In this document: piece by piece, positions 9,825 through 18,495 of the stretch
How the letters are laid out: each line of letters begins with the position of its first letter
Position numbering within the stretch: the first letter of the stretch is position 1
Assembly (NCBI GenBank): GCA_018266795.1
Contig: JAFDZV010000021.1
Span: 1-34,516 of the forward strand
Source of the DNA: Bacteroidota bacterium
Lineage (GTDB): Bacteria > Bacteroidota > Ignavibacteria > OLB7
Reading direction: 5' to 3'
DNA length: 34,516 nt
Made by a program: the position numbers and the translations under genes
The notes under the pieces: generated by a model
Told to the model about the DNA's origin: nothing
Database searches by the model: none
What the model saw: only the letters and a program-made list of their open reading frames with translations

Positions 9825-12800
9825 TCAGGTGCGCTGGCTGAACGGGATCCGGCGATATGGACCGGATCGCGATACGGTGTTCTGCGACTGCGTCTCTGCG
9901 GAGCCGGCGTAGTCCGCCTCGTTCGATGAGGAGAATGTCTGCATCTCGACGTCCCCTCCGGCGCCGGATGAGGACGACGCATTGTTGCCGAGCAGCGATG
10001 CAGCTTCATCGTCGGACACGCTCGCGATCTCGCTGCCGCTAACGGAAAGCTCGTTTGCTGCCGGCACGATCTCCGGCAATTCGAGCTCCACCGTCGGCAC
10101 GGGCTGGAATCCCGCCGGCGGACGCAGCGTCTGCAGATACTGCCCGCCGCGCTGCATCGCCTGGCCCAGACGGCTGAGCTGGATGCCGGTGTTGGAGATG
10201 CCGCGCGACAGCGTCAGGTTCCCACCGCCCGCATACAGATCGCCTGCGGCCGCCACCAGCCCGTTGCCGGCTGCCACCAGCCCGCCCCCCAGCCCGGCAA
10301 GCGCCGCGCCGATATAGGGGAGGCCGAAGTAGATCGCTGCGCCCAGAGCTCCTGCGGCAGCTATCGATCCCAGCGCGATCAGCGTGTCGCGTACCCCCTT
10401 CAGGCCAAGCGGGTCGATGTTCGAGATCGGGTTTCCCACCACGTAGCTGTAGCGGTTCAGCGTCTGCGGCGCAGTGATGCTGCCGAACAGATAGTCGCGC
10501 TGCAGGAACCGCGCGGCCGATGGAGCGTAGTTCCGGGCGCGCATATACAGCAGGCCGTTGCCGTCATCCATCACCCCGTCGCGTCCGTTGTAGAGGAACG
10601 GCGCCGCCGTGCCGCTTCCAAGCGAAGCGATCACCGCGCCGTACGTCCCGTAGGCGTAGCGGTCAACGATGGCGCCCGTCTCGTCCGTGGTGGCGATCGT
10701 GCTGCCGCGGCTGTCGAAGTGGAACACCTGGAACGCGCCGTCCGATTCCGCGCCGATCAATCCCAGCCCGTACACGAAGCTCTGCTGCACCGTGCCGGCA
10801 TCGTCGGCAATCGTCAGCACGCGGTCCAGCGCGTTGTTGAGCGGCGTTGCGTCCGCGTCCGCGCCGATGAACGGTACCTGCCCGCTCCCGCCGGTGTTCA
10901 GCGCCGCCATCGCCGTGGCGGTTACTCTGGTGTTGACCGATGCCATCTGCTGCCAGGGGGCCTGGTAGCCGTTCACATCGTGCACGTAGTTCCTCGTGGT
11001 GCCGGCAATCGTGGTCCGCGTCCGCAGCCCGTCCTCGTCATAGGCGAACGTGTCCGTACCGAACGTCGCCAACTGCTGGAACCAGTCGTACGTGGCGCTC
11101 TGCATCACTCCGTCGATCGGGATGCCGGCAAGGTTGCCGTTGGGGTTGGAGCTCAGCGCCACGCCGTTCAGCTGCGTCATCTCGTTCGCGCCGTTGTACA
11201 TCGCGGTGCTGGCGGCAGCGGCCGGAGCGAAGGGGAGCGGGGAGATCTCGGTGGCTGCCACTCTGTCCGCGAGCGCATCCAGCGTGTAGCTGGATTGTGC
11301 GATGATCAATGCTCCGCTGTTCTGCGTTATCCCCGTCAGCTGGTCCGCGGCGTTGAACGCGAACGCCGCCGTGGTTCCGTTCGCGTTCGTGATGCCGGCC
11401 AGCATGCCGCTCGCGTGGTAGGCGTATTGCGTGATGCGGCCGCTCCAGTCCGTCACCGTGCTCAGCTGTGCCAGCCCGTTGTACGCATACGTTACCTGCC
11501 TCGTGTCGGGATAGGTCAAACTGCCCACAAGGTCGATGGGCGTGTATGCATATCCCACCGTGGCGCCGTTGCCGGTGCGCGTCAGCAGGCGATTCCACTG
11601 GTCGAACGTGCGCGTGATGGTGGCCGCGCCGTCGCGGCTGGTCTGAAGACGGTTGCCGTCCGCATCGAGCAGATGCGTGATCGTCTCCGAGACGGGGGGC
11701 GTTCCCGTTGCCGGCAACACGATCTGGTAGAACCGTCCCGCGGCATCGTAGTTGTATGCCGTAGTGGCTGCGTCGCCGTTGGTGAAGCTTGCGATGGCTG
11801 ACCACGGCGCGTAGGCAATCTGCGTCTGGTTGCCAACCGCGTCCGTCTGCGCTGCAAGCCTTCCCAGTCCGTCGTATCGCATCACCGTGGTGCTCGCCGC
11901 GTCTCCCGGCCGCCCGATCGATGCCGTCACCATGTTGGTTGCTGCATCGTAGCCGTACGTGCACGCGGTGGTGGCTGCCGCGGTGCCGTTCCCCTCCGTG
12001 CACGCCACGATCCGGTTCAGCATGTCGAAGGTCAGCACGCGCTGGCGGAACACGAGGTCCTTGCCCCACCATTGCTTCACCACGCGGCCCAGCGCGTCGC
12101 GTGTTTCGATCGAGAGATTCCCTACCGGGTCCGTAGTGGTGGCCACCTCCTGATTGGTGCCGCTTGCCGCATCGGCCACTACCGCGTAGGTCACGGTTGT
12201 GGTTGCGCCGGCCGCGTTCGTGAACGCCACCAGGCGCCCCACGGGGTCCAGCTCGGTCACCGTCTGCAGCGCCGTCTGGCCCGGGGCTGCAGGGGGGAGC
12301 GTTGTGGTGATCACCAGATTGTTGTGGCCGCCGGCTGCGTGCGTCGCGTAGGCGTACGTCATCGTCTCGCCGGCCCGGTTCGTCTGCGCCGTAAGCACCC
12401 CGGCCGCGTTGAGGTTCGTGATGTCCGTGTAGTGCACCCCCGGTGCCGACGTCAGTTCCGGATAGGTCATCGTGGTCTGCAGCGGATACGGTCCCGCGCC
12501 CGCGATCTCCATCACGCGGTCGATCGTATAGCTGTTGCCGTTGGCATCGGTAAAGCTCACCAGTTCGCCGAACTGGTTCACGCCGTACAGCTCCGTGATC
12601 CCCGCCGCGAGCGTCATGCCGGTAAGTGCGTCCAGCTTGTTGTAGGCGTACGTCGTCACGCGCGTCCCTCCGCGGAACGGCGGGCAGGTGGTGCTGGTAA
12701 GAAGATTGTTCGGGTCGTAGCCGTACGTGAACGCGGCGCCGGCGGCATTGGTAAGGCCGGTCATGTTGCCGTTGCCGTCGTAGCTGTAGGAGGTGGCAAA

Positions 12801-15800
12801 CGCCTTGTTCGCAGCCTGTCCCGGAACCTGCACCGTGCTGGTTGTTACCGCGCCGGATGCCTTGTACGCAAGGGTCATCGTCTGCAGCAGCGTGCCGTTG
12901 GCCGCCTTCAGCTCCACCTGCGTCACCCGGCCGATGGAGTCCGTCTGCATCGCGGTCACGCCGCCGAGCGGGTTGGTAACCTGCTGCATGTCCGCGCCGC
13001 TCCATGCAAACCGTGTGGTGTTCCCCAGCACATCCACGATCGTATCGTACAGCCCCGCGATGCTGCCGCTCTTGTACGTGATCGCCGTGCTCCGCCCCAG
13101 CATGTCCGTTCCACCGCGCAGCAGATTGCCGGCGAAGCCGGTTCCGCTGTAGAGCCACGTGCGCGTATTGCCCAGCACATCGGTGTAGGAGCGCAGATTG
13201 TTCTGGCTGTCGTACACGAACCGTTCCGTCTCGCCCAGCGGGTTGGTGCTGCTTGCCGGATTGTTGTTCGCGTCGTACGTGTAGCTCGTCGTGTTCCCCT
13301 CGCCGGCAGTATACCCGGCTACCGGGCCCTCGTAGATCGTGCGGGCCGTCAGATTGTTGAAGCCGTCGTACGTGGAAGTCGTCAGCCGCATCCGGCTGCC
13401 GGCCAGCAGCGCCTTCTCGCTGATCGTGTTGCCGTTTGCCTCCACGGAGGTGTACACCGTCACATTCCCCTCCGCATCCGTCACCGTCGTCTCCAGCATC
13501 GCAATCCCGTTGGCCGTTGTCTCCCGGTACGCCAGCGCCGTTCCCCACGCCTCGCCGGCAACAAGCGCGCGCGCGTTCTGCTGGAACACCACCCGGCCAT
13601 CCTGATAGCTGTTCTTCAGCATCGGCTGGTGATTCTGGTCGGTGATGGTTTCGATCAGCGATGCCCCGGTGTACGCGAACGTGCGCGGGTTCCCGTTCAC
13701 GTCGGTCACCGACGTCAGATTCCCCCCGTTCACCGAGAAGCTCACCTGGTGCCCGGCGTTGTCCGTTGCGGTCTGCAGATAGCCGCTCCCGTTGTAGGCG
13801 AAGTCGATATAGCGCCCGGAGGATACATCGGTCACGCGCTGCAGCAGACCGGAACCGTTGTAGGTCAGATTCTGCCGGTTGCCCACGGCGGAGTAGATGG
13901 CCGTCATCTGCCCCGCGTACGTGAACGTGTAAACCATCTGATCCTTCGTCGTCACGGTGATCGTGAGGTCCGGTGCCACCGTCAACGTCGTGCCGGTCGG
14001 GACCCCCTTCTGCTGGTACGTTCCCGTGATCGAGGGGGGGATCAGGAATGCGTCGGTGCGGCCGGAGCCCCACAGCACATACAACTCCGTCCCGTCGCCG
14101 TTGCGCATGATCCGCGTGTTGTAGGAGTGATTCCATCGCTCCCCCAACGGCTTGCCGGTGTAGTACGTGCTCTCCGCAGAGCTTGGCGTGGCCGTGCTGT
14201 ACGATGTGGAGAGAAGAAGGGGAAAGATCCCGGCCGTCTGCATCTCCGTGTTGGCGTACTGGTACATCCCGGTGGCCACGCTCACCGGGTCCATCACATG
14301 GCCTGAGTTGTTCTGGTTGTTCGGATCGACGGGCGTGATCGATCCCACCGTCACATCGTCCGTTCCGGCCAGGCCGTTCAGCCCGTTCTTCACGGCCCAC
14401 ACGCTCACGGTATAGGTATCGCCGCTGACGACATGCGTGTCGCTCTGCGCGAACGTGTAGGGAGGGCCTGCAAGGCCCGTGTGCTGGATGTCGATCCCGT
14501 TGCCGGTCAGCGAGATCGAGTACGTGACCCCCGCCGGCTGATTGCTCGTGCTCCACGTGGCCGTGATGTTGCCGGACGTGTCCGCATTCGCCTGCACGCC
14601 GGTTACCTGCGGCGGTATCCCCACGGAGACCGTTGTCAGCGCGGACCAGCGGCCGTAGGAGTTGTCTGCCTGCGCGCGCACGCGCACCTGGAAGTTGCTC
14701 CCGTCCTGGATGGCCGGGTTCGTGAACGTCTTGGGATTCGGGCTGTTCGGGTCGGTGGCCAGCGGCGTCCCGGAGCCGTACGCATACAGCTGCGTGGTGT
14801 ACGTGGGGGAGAGCGAGCCGGCATCGAACGCCCAGCCGAACGTGATGGTGTGCGCCGTGCCGTCGGAGGAGGTGCCGGTGATCGTCGGCGCCACCAGATC
14901 GTGAATCACCACCGTCTGCAGGGCGGACCACTGTCCCACCGTGCCGATCCCCACCGCTCGCACCGTTGCGGTATAGGTGTCGCCGGCAACCAGGCCGGCC
15001 GTGATCGTGTACGATGTGGTGCCGCTCGCAAGCACAACCGTGGTTGTCGCCGTTGGCGCATTGGTCTTGGTGATCACCAGATAGTAGTAGAGCGCGTTTG
15101 CAACGGATGCCCAGGCGGCAACGAGCGCCGGCGTTGTGGTGCCGTCGTTGTAATAGCCGAATGTGAGCACCGGAGCCGCCAGAGCAACCTGCTGGTTGGC
15201 CGGCCCCAGCGCTCCCTCCGAGCCTGCCCTCGTGGACCAGTTCCACCAGTCGCTGCTCGCCGCGAGCGTGGTCAGGTCATACGTTGTCCCCGTCTGCGTG
15301 GTGGTTGATGCGGGTGTGGTGCTGCCGTTGCTGTAGAGCGTCACGGCATACCCCAGCGCCTGATCCACCTGCAGCCACGTGGCCTGAAGCTGGTTGCTTC
15401 CGCCGCTTGCAAGCGTTGTATCGATCGGCCCAAGGTTCAGCGTGCGCGCCGTTGCCGGCGTGCTCCATGCACCGGTGGTGCCGCCAACCGTTGCCCGCAC
15501 CGTGGCGCTGTACAGCACGTTGATCTCGTAGCCGGAAATCGCCTGCGACGTTGCGGTAAGCCCCGTGTAGTCGTGGCTCCAGGAGCCGTCCGCTGCCTGC
15601 ACCAGCAGCTCGTACGTGGCTCCTTCACCTGCCGATGTCCAGCCTGCGGTCAGGTTCTCCGTGCGAAAGTACGGCGTGTCCGACGAGACGAACGACGCCG
15701 GCAGGTTCACCGTTCCGGATGTTGCCGCCGAGGTCAGCGCCCACTGAATCGTCGGCGTGGAGCCGTCCAGCGGAGCGCGTACCTGCATGTCGTCGGTGAT

Positions 15801-16349
15801 CTGTGCGGACGTTCGCACCACGCTCCAGAGCCGGAACTCGCTCGCGGTCCCCTGAAGGCTTGCCTCGCTCCCGGTTACCTGCGCCCGGCCCAGCACCAGC
15901 GTTCCGTTGGCCTGCAGCCCGCCGCCGGTTGGGAAGGAGAGGGCCCCGAGCGCCGTGTAGGCCGGCATCCCGTCCACATAGAGCGCCACGCCGTAGTTCG
16001 TTGTGCCGACAGGGAAGATGCTGAGCGCCACGTAGTGCGGCTGGCCGTCGTTGATGGCGATGCCGGTGCCGCCGGTGCTGCTGCTCCCGTAGCCGATCGT
16101 CAGGTTCCCGGGGTTCTGGAGTTGCAGGCGATGAGCGGCGTCCGTGCCGTAGGCCCAGAGCACTGCGGTGGCGGAGCTGTCGGCCGTCTGGAACCAGCAG
16201 GTGGCGGTGAAGCCCCCCGTGGGAAAGCCTGCCATCGAGGCCTGGCTCACCGAGCCCGTGCTCCCGAACGAGAGAACCGTTCCGGCGCCAACCTGGTCGC
16301 TCGTGAACGAGAGTGTGAGTACCGGCGTTACGACCGTATCCTGTTGCAT
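9825..16349 (-). CDS. LamG-FN3-DUF6531-RHS (YD-repeat) protein
   Basis: A large Rhs protein of 2174 aa. The ATG at 16349 is preferred to the one at 16361, because GGAG lies 6 nt before it. The order is: a concanavalin/LamG-like sandwich (about residues 5-185, with ALYVDGMPAYT and ASEFRLWSVVR), several fibronectin-III-like repeats (about 240-680), the DUF6531 entry of secreted Rhs proteins (DPVSVATGMYQYANTEMQ near 690), YD repeats to about 1960, and the core end VVGNPISNIDPLG near 1980. The last 190 residues begin with a Gly/Ala-rich hydrophobic stretch that could insert in a membrane, then an acidic Ser-rich tail; no toxin fold is recognised. It lies between the FN3 gene (135 bases upstream) and the giant Rhs gene (44 bases downstream), probably in one transcript. 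It may be an adhesive partner shell or a toxin carrier. Confidence 0.9.
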   Translation of the reverse strand: MQQDTVVTPVLTLSFTSDQVGAGTVLSFGSTGSVSQASMAGFPTGGFTATCWFQTADSSATAVLWAYGTDAAHRLQLQNPGNLTIGYGSSSTGGTGIAINDGQPHYVALSIFPVGTTNYGVALYVDGMPAYTALGALSFPTGGGLQANGTLVLGRAQVTGSEASLQGTASEFRLWSVVRTSAQITDDMQVRAPLDGSTPTIQWALTSAATSGTVNLPASFVSSDTPYFRTENLTAGWTSAGEGATYELLVQAADGSWSHDYTGLTATSQAISGYEINVLYSATVRATVGGTTGAWSTPATARTLNLGPIDTTLASGGSNQLQATWLQVDQALGYAVTLYSNGSTTPASTTTQTGTTYDLTTLAASSDWWNWSTRAGSEGALGPANQQVALAAPVLTFGYYNDGTTTPALVAAWASVANALYYYLVITKTNAPTATTTVVLASGTTSYTITAGLVAGDTYTATVRAVGIGTVGQWSALQTVVIHDLVAPTITGTSSDGTAHTITFGWAFDAGSLSPTYTTQLYAYGSGTPLATDPNSPNPKTFTNPAIQDGSNFQVRVRAQADNSYGRWSALTTVSVGIPPQVTGVQANADTSGNITATWSTSNQPAGVTYSISLTGNGIDIQHTGLAGPPYTFAQSDTHVVSGDTYTVSVWAVKNGLNGLAGTDDVTVGSITPVDPNNQNNSGHVMDPVSVATGMYQYANTEMQTAGIFPLLLSTSYSTATPSSAESTYYTGKPLGERWNHSYNTRIMRNGDGTELYVLWGSGRTDAFLIPPSITGTYQQKGVPTGTTLTVAPDLTITVTTKDQMVYTFTYAGQMTAIYSAVGNRQNLTYNGSGLLQRVTDVSSGRYIDFAYNGSGYLQTATDNAGHQVSFSVNGGNLTSVTDVNGNPRTFAYTGASLIETITDQNHQPMLKNSYQDGRVVFQQNARALVAGEAWGTALAYRETTANGIAMLETTVTDAEGNVTVYTSVEANGNTISEKALLAGSRMRLTTSTYDGFNNLTARTIYEGPVAGYTAGEGNTTSYTYDANNNPASSTNPLGETERFVYDSQNNLRSYTDVLGNTRTWLYSGTGFAGNLLRGGTDMLGRSTAITYKSGSIAGLYDTIVDVLGNTTRFAWSGADMQQVTNPLGGVTAMQTDSIGRVTQVELKAANGTLLQTMTLAYKASGAVTTSTVQVPGQAANKAFATSYSYDGNGNMTGLTNAAGAAFTYGYDPNNLLTSTTCPPFRGGTRVTTYAYNKLDALTGMTLAAGITELYGVNQFGELVSFTDANGNSYTIDRVMEIAGAGPYPLQTTMTYPELTSAPGVHYTDITNLNAAGVLTAQTNRAGETMTYAYATHAAGGHNNLVITTTLPPAAPGQTALQTVTELDPVGRLVAFTNAAGATTTVTYAVVADAASGTNQEVATTTDPVGNLSIETRDALGRVVKQWWGKDLVFRQRVLTFDMLNRIVACTEGNGTAAATTACTYGYDAATNMVTASIGRPGDAASTTVMRYDGLGRLAAQTDAVGNQTQIAYAPWSAIASFTNGDAATTAYNYDAAGRFYQIVLPATGTPPVSETITHLLDADGNRLQTSRDGAATITRTFDQWNRLLTRTGNGATVGYAYTPIDLVGSLTYPDTRQVTYAYNGLAQLSTVTDWSGRITQYAYHASGMLAGITNANGTTAAFAFNAADQLTGITQNSGALIIAQSSYTLDALADRVAATEISPLPFAPAAAASTAMYNGANEMTQLNGVALSSNPNGNLAGIPIDGVMQSATYDWFQQLATFGTDTFAYDEDGLRTRTTIAGTTRNYVHDVNGYQAPWQQMASVNTRVTATAMAALNTGGSGQVPFIGADADATPLNNALDRVLTIADDAGTVQQSFVYGLGLIGAESDGAFQVFHFDSRGSTIATTDETGAIVDRYAYGTYGAVIASLGSGTAAPFLYNGRDGVMDDGNGLLYMRARNYAPSAARFLQRDYLFGSITAPQTLNRYSYVVGNPISNIDPLGLKGVRDTLIALGSIAAAGALGAAIYFGLPYIGAALAGLGGGLVAAGNGLVAAAGDLYAGGGNLTLSRGISNTGIQLSRLGQAMQRGGQYLQTLRPPAGFQPVPTVELELPEIVPAANELSVSGSEIASVSDDEAASLLGNNASSSSGAGGDVEMQTFSSSNEADYAGSAETQSQNTVSRSGPYRRIPFSQRT

Positions 16350-16445
16350 CGAGTTCTCCATTCGAGGCGCGCCCGGTGGCGCTCCGGTAATTCAGTGATG
16401 AACCTCTTCCGGCGCCACGGCGGCGCGGGCACATGCGTCTTCCAT

Positions 16446-16467
16446 CCGGCCGTCAATCCTCGGCCGG
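16446..16467. other. Hairpin between the FN3 and LamG-Rhs genes
   Basis: A perfect 7-bp stem (CCGGCCG / CGGCCGG) with an 8-nt loop, just after the stop of the FN3 gene on the minus strand. No T-run follows, so a full terminator is unlikely. It could protect the upstream message or tune expression between the two genes. Confidence 0.35.
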
Positions 16468-16484
16468 GAGCCCACGGCTCAACC

Positions 16485-18212
16485 TCAGCTGCCGGTTGAT
16501 GCCGTGATATTGCCGGCATCGTCGTACGTGTAGCTGGCCGTGTGCGTGGTGTTCCAGGTGATGGTCTCCGTCCGGCCGAACGCATCGTAGTCTATCACGG
16601 CGTTGGCGGCATACGGGCCGACGGCCGGCGCAGTCCATGGGCCCAGCACCTTGGTGCCGGCGCTCCGTGCCGTGCCGGTGTAGATCACTCCGGTGGCAAG
16701 CGGGCCGGCATACACTGCCGGCGCGGCCGCCGTCTGCCGCTCTCCCTGGCTGTTGCCGTCGGCAAACAGCTCAGCCACGTATCCGGTTACCTCCGGGTTG
16801 GCGTCCGCCTTCCAGCCTATCTCGAATTGCGTTCCGGTGGTCCCCACCGTTGGGCTCCCCGGCGACGAGGTAAGCGGCACAAGCAGATCGCTCGGCGGGC
16901 CCAGCACCACATCGTTGCTGTTGGATGCGCGCACCACCGATGTATACGCAAGGGCCGGGTTCAGCTGCTGCGTGAACGTGGCCGCAAGCGTTGCCGCGTC
17001 CGTGCTCGCCGTCCAGATGCTTCCCCCCACCTGCGTCAGGATCGCCAGATACCCCTCCACGGCCAGGCCCGGCGCGGCAGTCCAGGTGTAGCGCACATCG
17101 GCGCCGCTGTTGTTCACCAGTGCCATCACCGGCGCGCCCGCGATCGGCGCCAGCACCTGGCTTGGCGGGCCCAGCACGACGCCGTTCGTGTTCGTTGCGC
17201 GCACCCAGCAGGCGTAGGCATTCCCCACGATCAGTTCCACCGCGAACGAGGCGGTGCGCGTGTCCGCGTTGGTTGACGTCGTCCACCGCTGCGATCCGGT
17301 CTGCTCCAGCGCGGCCAGATATCCATCCACCACGCCGCCGGAGACCGGAGCCCAGTAGAGCCCGAGCGCCGTGCCGCTGTTATCCACCAGCGTGAACGTG
17401 GGGGCAACCGTGATCATGGTGAGGACGGTGCTCGGGGGGCCCAGCACCACCACCCCGGCGTCGGTTGCGCGCACGGCCACCGTGTATTCGTACTGCGGGT
17501 CCAGTGCCACCGCGAACGTTGCATGCCGCTCGTCGCCATCGGTGTACTGCCACCATGAAGCGCCATCCACCTGGAGCAGATTGGCTGCATATGCCTCGAT
17601 GTCGTCGCCGGCCGCGGGAGCCCACCACAGATTGGATTCGGTGACGTCGTTGCTGGCGGCGGTGATGGTGGGCGCCGTGGTAATCGGCGCCAGCACCTGG
17701 CTTGGCGGGCCCAGCACCACCCCGTTGTCGCCGGAGGCACGCACGTCCACCGTATAGGTTGATGTGCTCTTCAGTGTGAGTGGAAACGTGGTGGTCAGCG
17801 TCGCCGCATCGGTCTCCTGCGTCCAGCTCTGGTGCAGCACCTCGACCAGATGCGCCAGATATCCCGTTACGCCGGCGCCGCTTGCGGCCGCCCAGGCCAG
17901 CAGCAGCGAGCTGCCGCCGTTGTCCACCAGCGTCAGGATCGGCGGAGAGGTTATCACCTCCACCGAGGCCGTCTGGTCCGTGGGCTCGTTGTCCACCATC
18001 ACCGTAACCGTCAGCGTGTAGTCCGTGGTGGGGGAGAGCGTTTCGTTGATGGTGATGTTCCCAACCTGCGTGGTGAAGGTCTGCGTTGCGCCGCCGGCCG
18101 GCGTCAGGTCCACCCGGTAGCCGGTGAAGTGCGGCGGGAGCGTGGCGATCCATTCGGCATACAACGTGCCGGGATCGTAGATCACATTGCTGAACGTCAG
18201 ATTGCTGGGCAT
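16485..18212 (-). CDS. Fibronectin type III repeat protein ending in a single YD repeat
   Basis: A 575-aa protein starting at MPSNLTFSNV; GGAG lies about 10 nt before this ATG, while the reading frame upstream of it is Arg/Pro-rich and not protein-like. About six FN3-like modules of 80-90 residues follow each other, each closing on a variant of VLGPPSQVLAPI. Nearly the same DNA (cttggcgggcccagcac) recurs near 17161 and 17701, so the modules are true internal duplications. After the last module the protein changes abruptly to an RHS-type piece, YDAFGRTETITW and YTYDDAGNITASTG, and stops there. FN3 arrays usually act as extracellular spacers or binders. The isolated YD unit suggests that the protein either docks onto the neighbouring Rhs shell or was split from a longer Rhs protein. 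No signal peptide or anchor is seen. Confidence 0.8.
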   Translation of the reverse strand: MPSNLTFSNVIYDPGTLYAEWIATLPPHFTGYRVDLTPAGGATQTFTTQVGNITINETLSPTTDYTLTVTVMVDNEPTDQTASVEVITSPPILTLVDNGGSSLLLAWAAASGAGVTGYLAHLVEVLHQSWTQETDAATLTTTFPLTLKSTSTYTVDVRASGDNGVVLGPPSQVLAPITTAPTITAASNDVTESNLWWAPAAGDDIEAYAANLLQVDGASWWQYTDGDERHATFAVALDPQYEYTVAVRATDAGVVVLGPPSTVLTMITVAPTFTLVDNSGTALGLYWAPVSGGVVDGYLAALEQTGSQRWTTSTNADTRTASFAVELIVGNAYACWVRATNTNGVVLGPPSQVLAPIAGAPVMALVNNSGADVRYTWTAAPGLAVEGYLAILTQVGGSIWTASTDAATLAATFTQQLNPALAYTSVVRASNSNDVVLGPPSDLLVPLTSSPGSPTVGTTGTQFEIGWKADANPEVTGYVAELFADGNSQGERQTAAAPAVYAGPLATGVIYTGTARSAGTKVLGPWTAPAVGPYAANAVIDYDAFGRTETITWNTTHTASYTYDDAGNITASTGS

Positions 18213-18495
18213 GTGTCCGGTACTCCGTGGCGCGGGTTTGGTTCTTCTCGGGGCGATTCCTTCGCGTGATCGGCGCCGGCCGCGCAAGCCTGTTGTGCCG
18301 GCCCGTCGCGCCGGCCGTCAGGGCCTGTCGGCCGTCCACCAGCGTCCGTTGCGCGCTGCATGCGGGCGGCCGAAGCGGGCGGCCCGTGGGGGCCGCCCGC
18401 TCCATCCGTACAGTTCCTCTCAACACCGCAGTGCATTGCAGAGCCTGCAGGTTCTGCAGCGCAGGATGTCGGGTGAACACTCATCCTTCCGCGCC
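18213..18495. other. Spacer between the Hint and FN3 genes with a strong hairpin
   Basis: These 283 bases hold no convincing gene. At 18374-18401 a perfect 11-bp GC stem (AGCGGGCGGCC and its complement) encloses a 6-nt loop. On the minus strand it follows the Hint gene, but only TT comes after it, so it is at best a weak intrinsic terminator. The length of this gap, larger than the others in the cluster, leaves room for a separate promoter for the FN3-Rhs genes, though I see no clear promoter boxes. Confidence 0.4.

Noticed and set aside
5737-9912. A 1391-codon open frame on the plus strand, opposite the giant Rhs gene
   Set aside because: It is the antisense shadow of a GC-rich, repeat-rich gene: the product is Arg/Gly/His-rich without domains. 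The same holds for other long frames opposite the Rhs, Hint and HsdM genes.
18197-18484. A 95-codon minus-strand frame between the Hint and FN3 genes
   Set aside because: The product is Ala/Gly/Pro/Arg-rich, lies over a strong hairpin, and overlaps the FN3 start.
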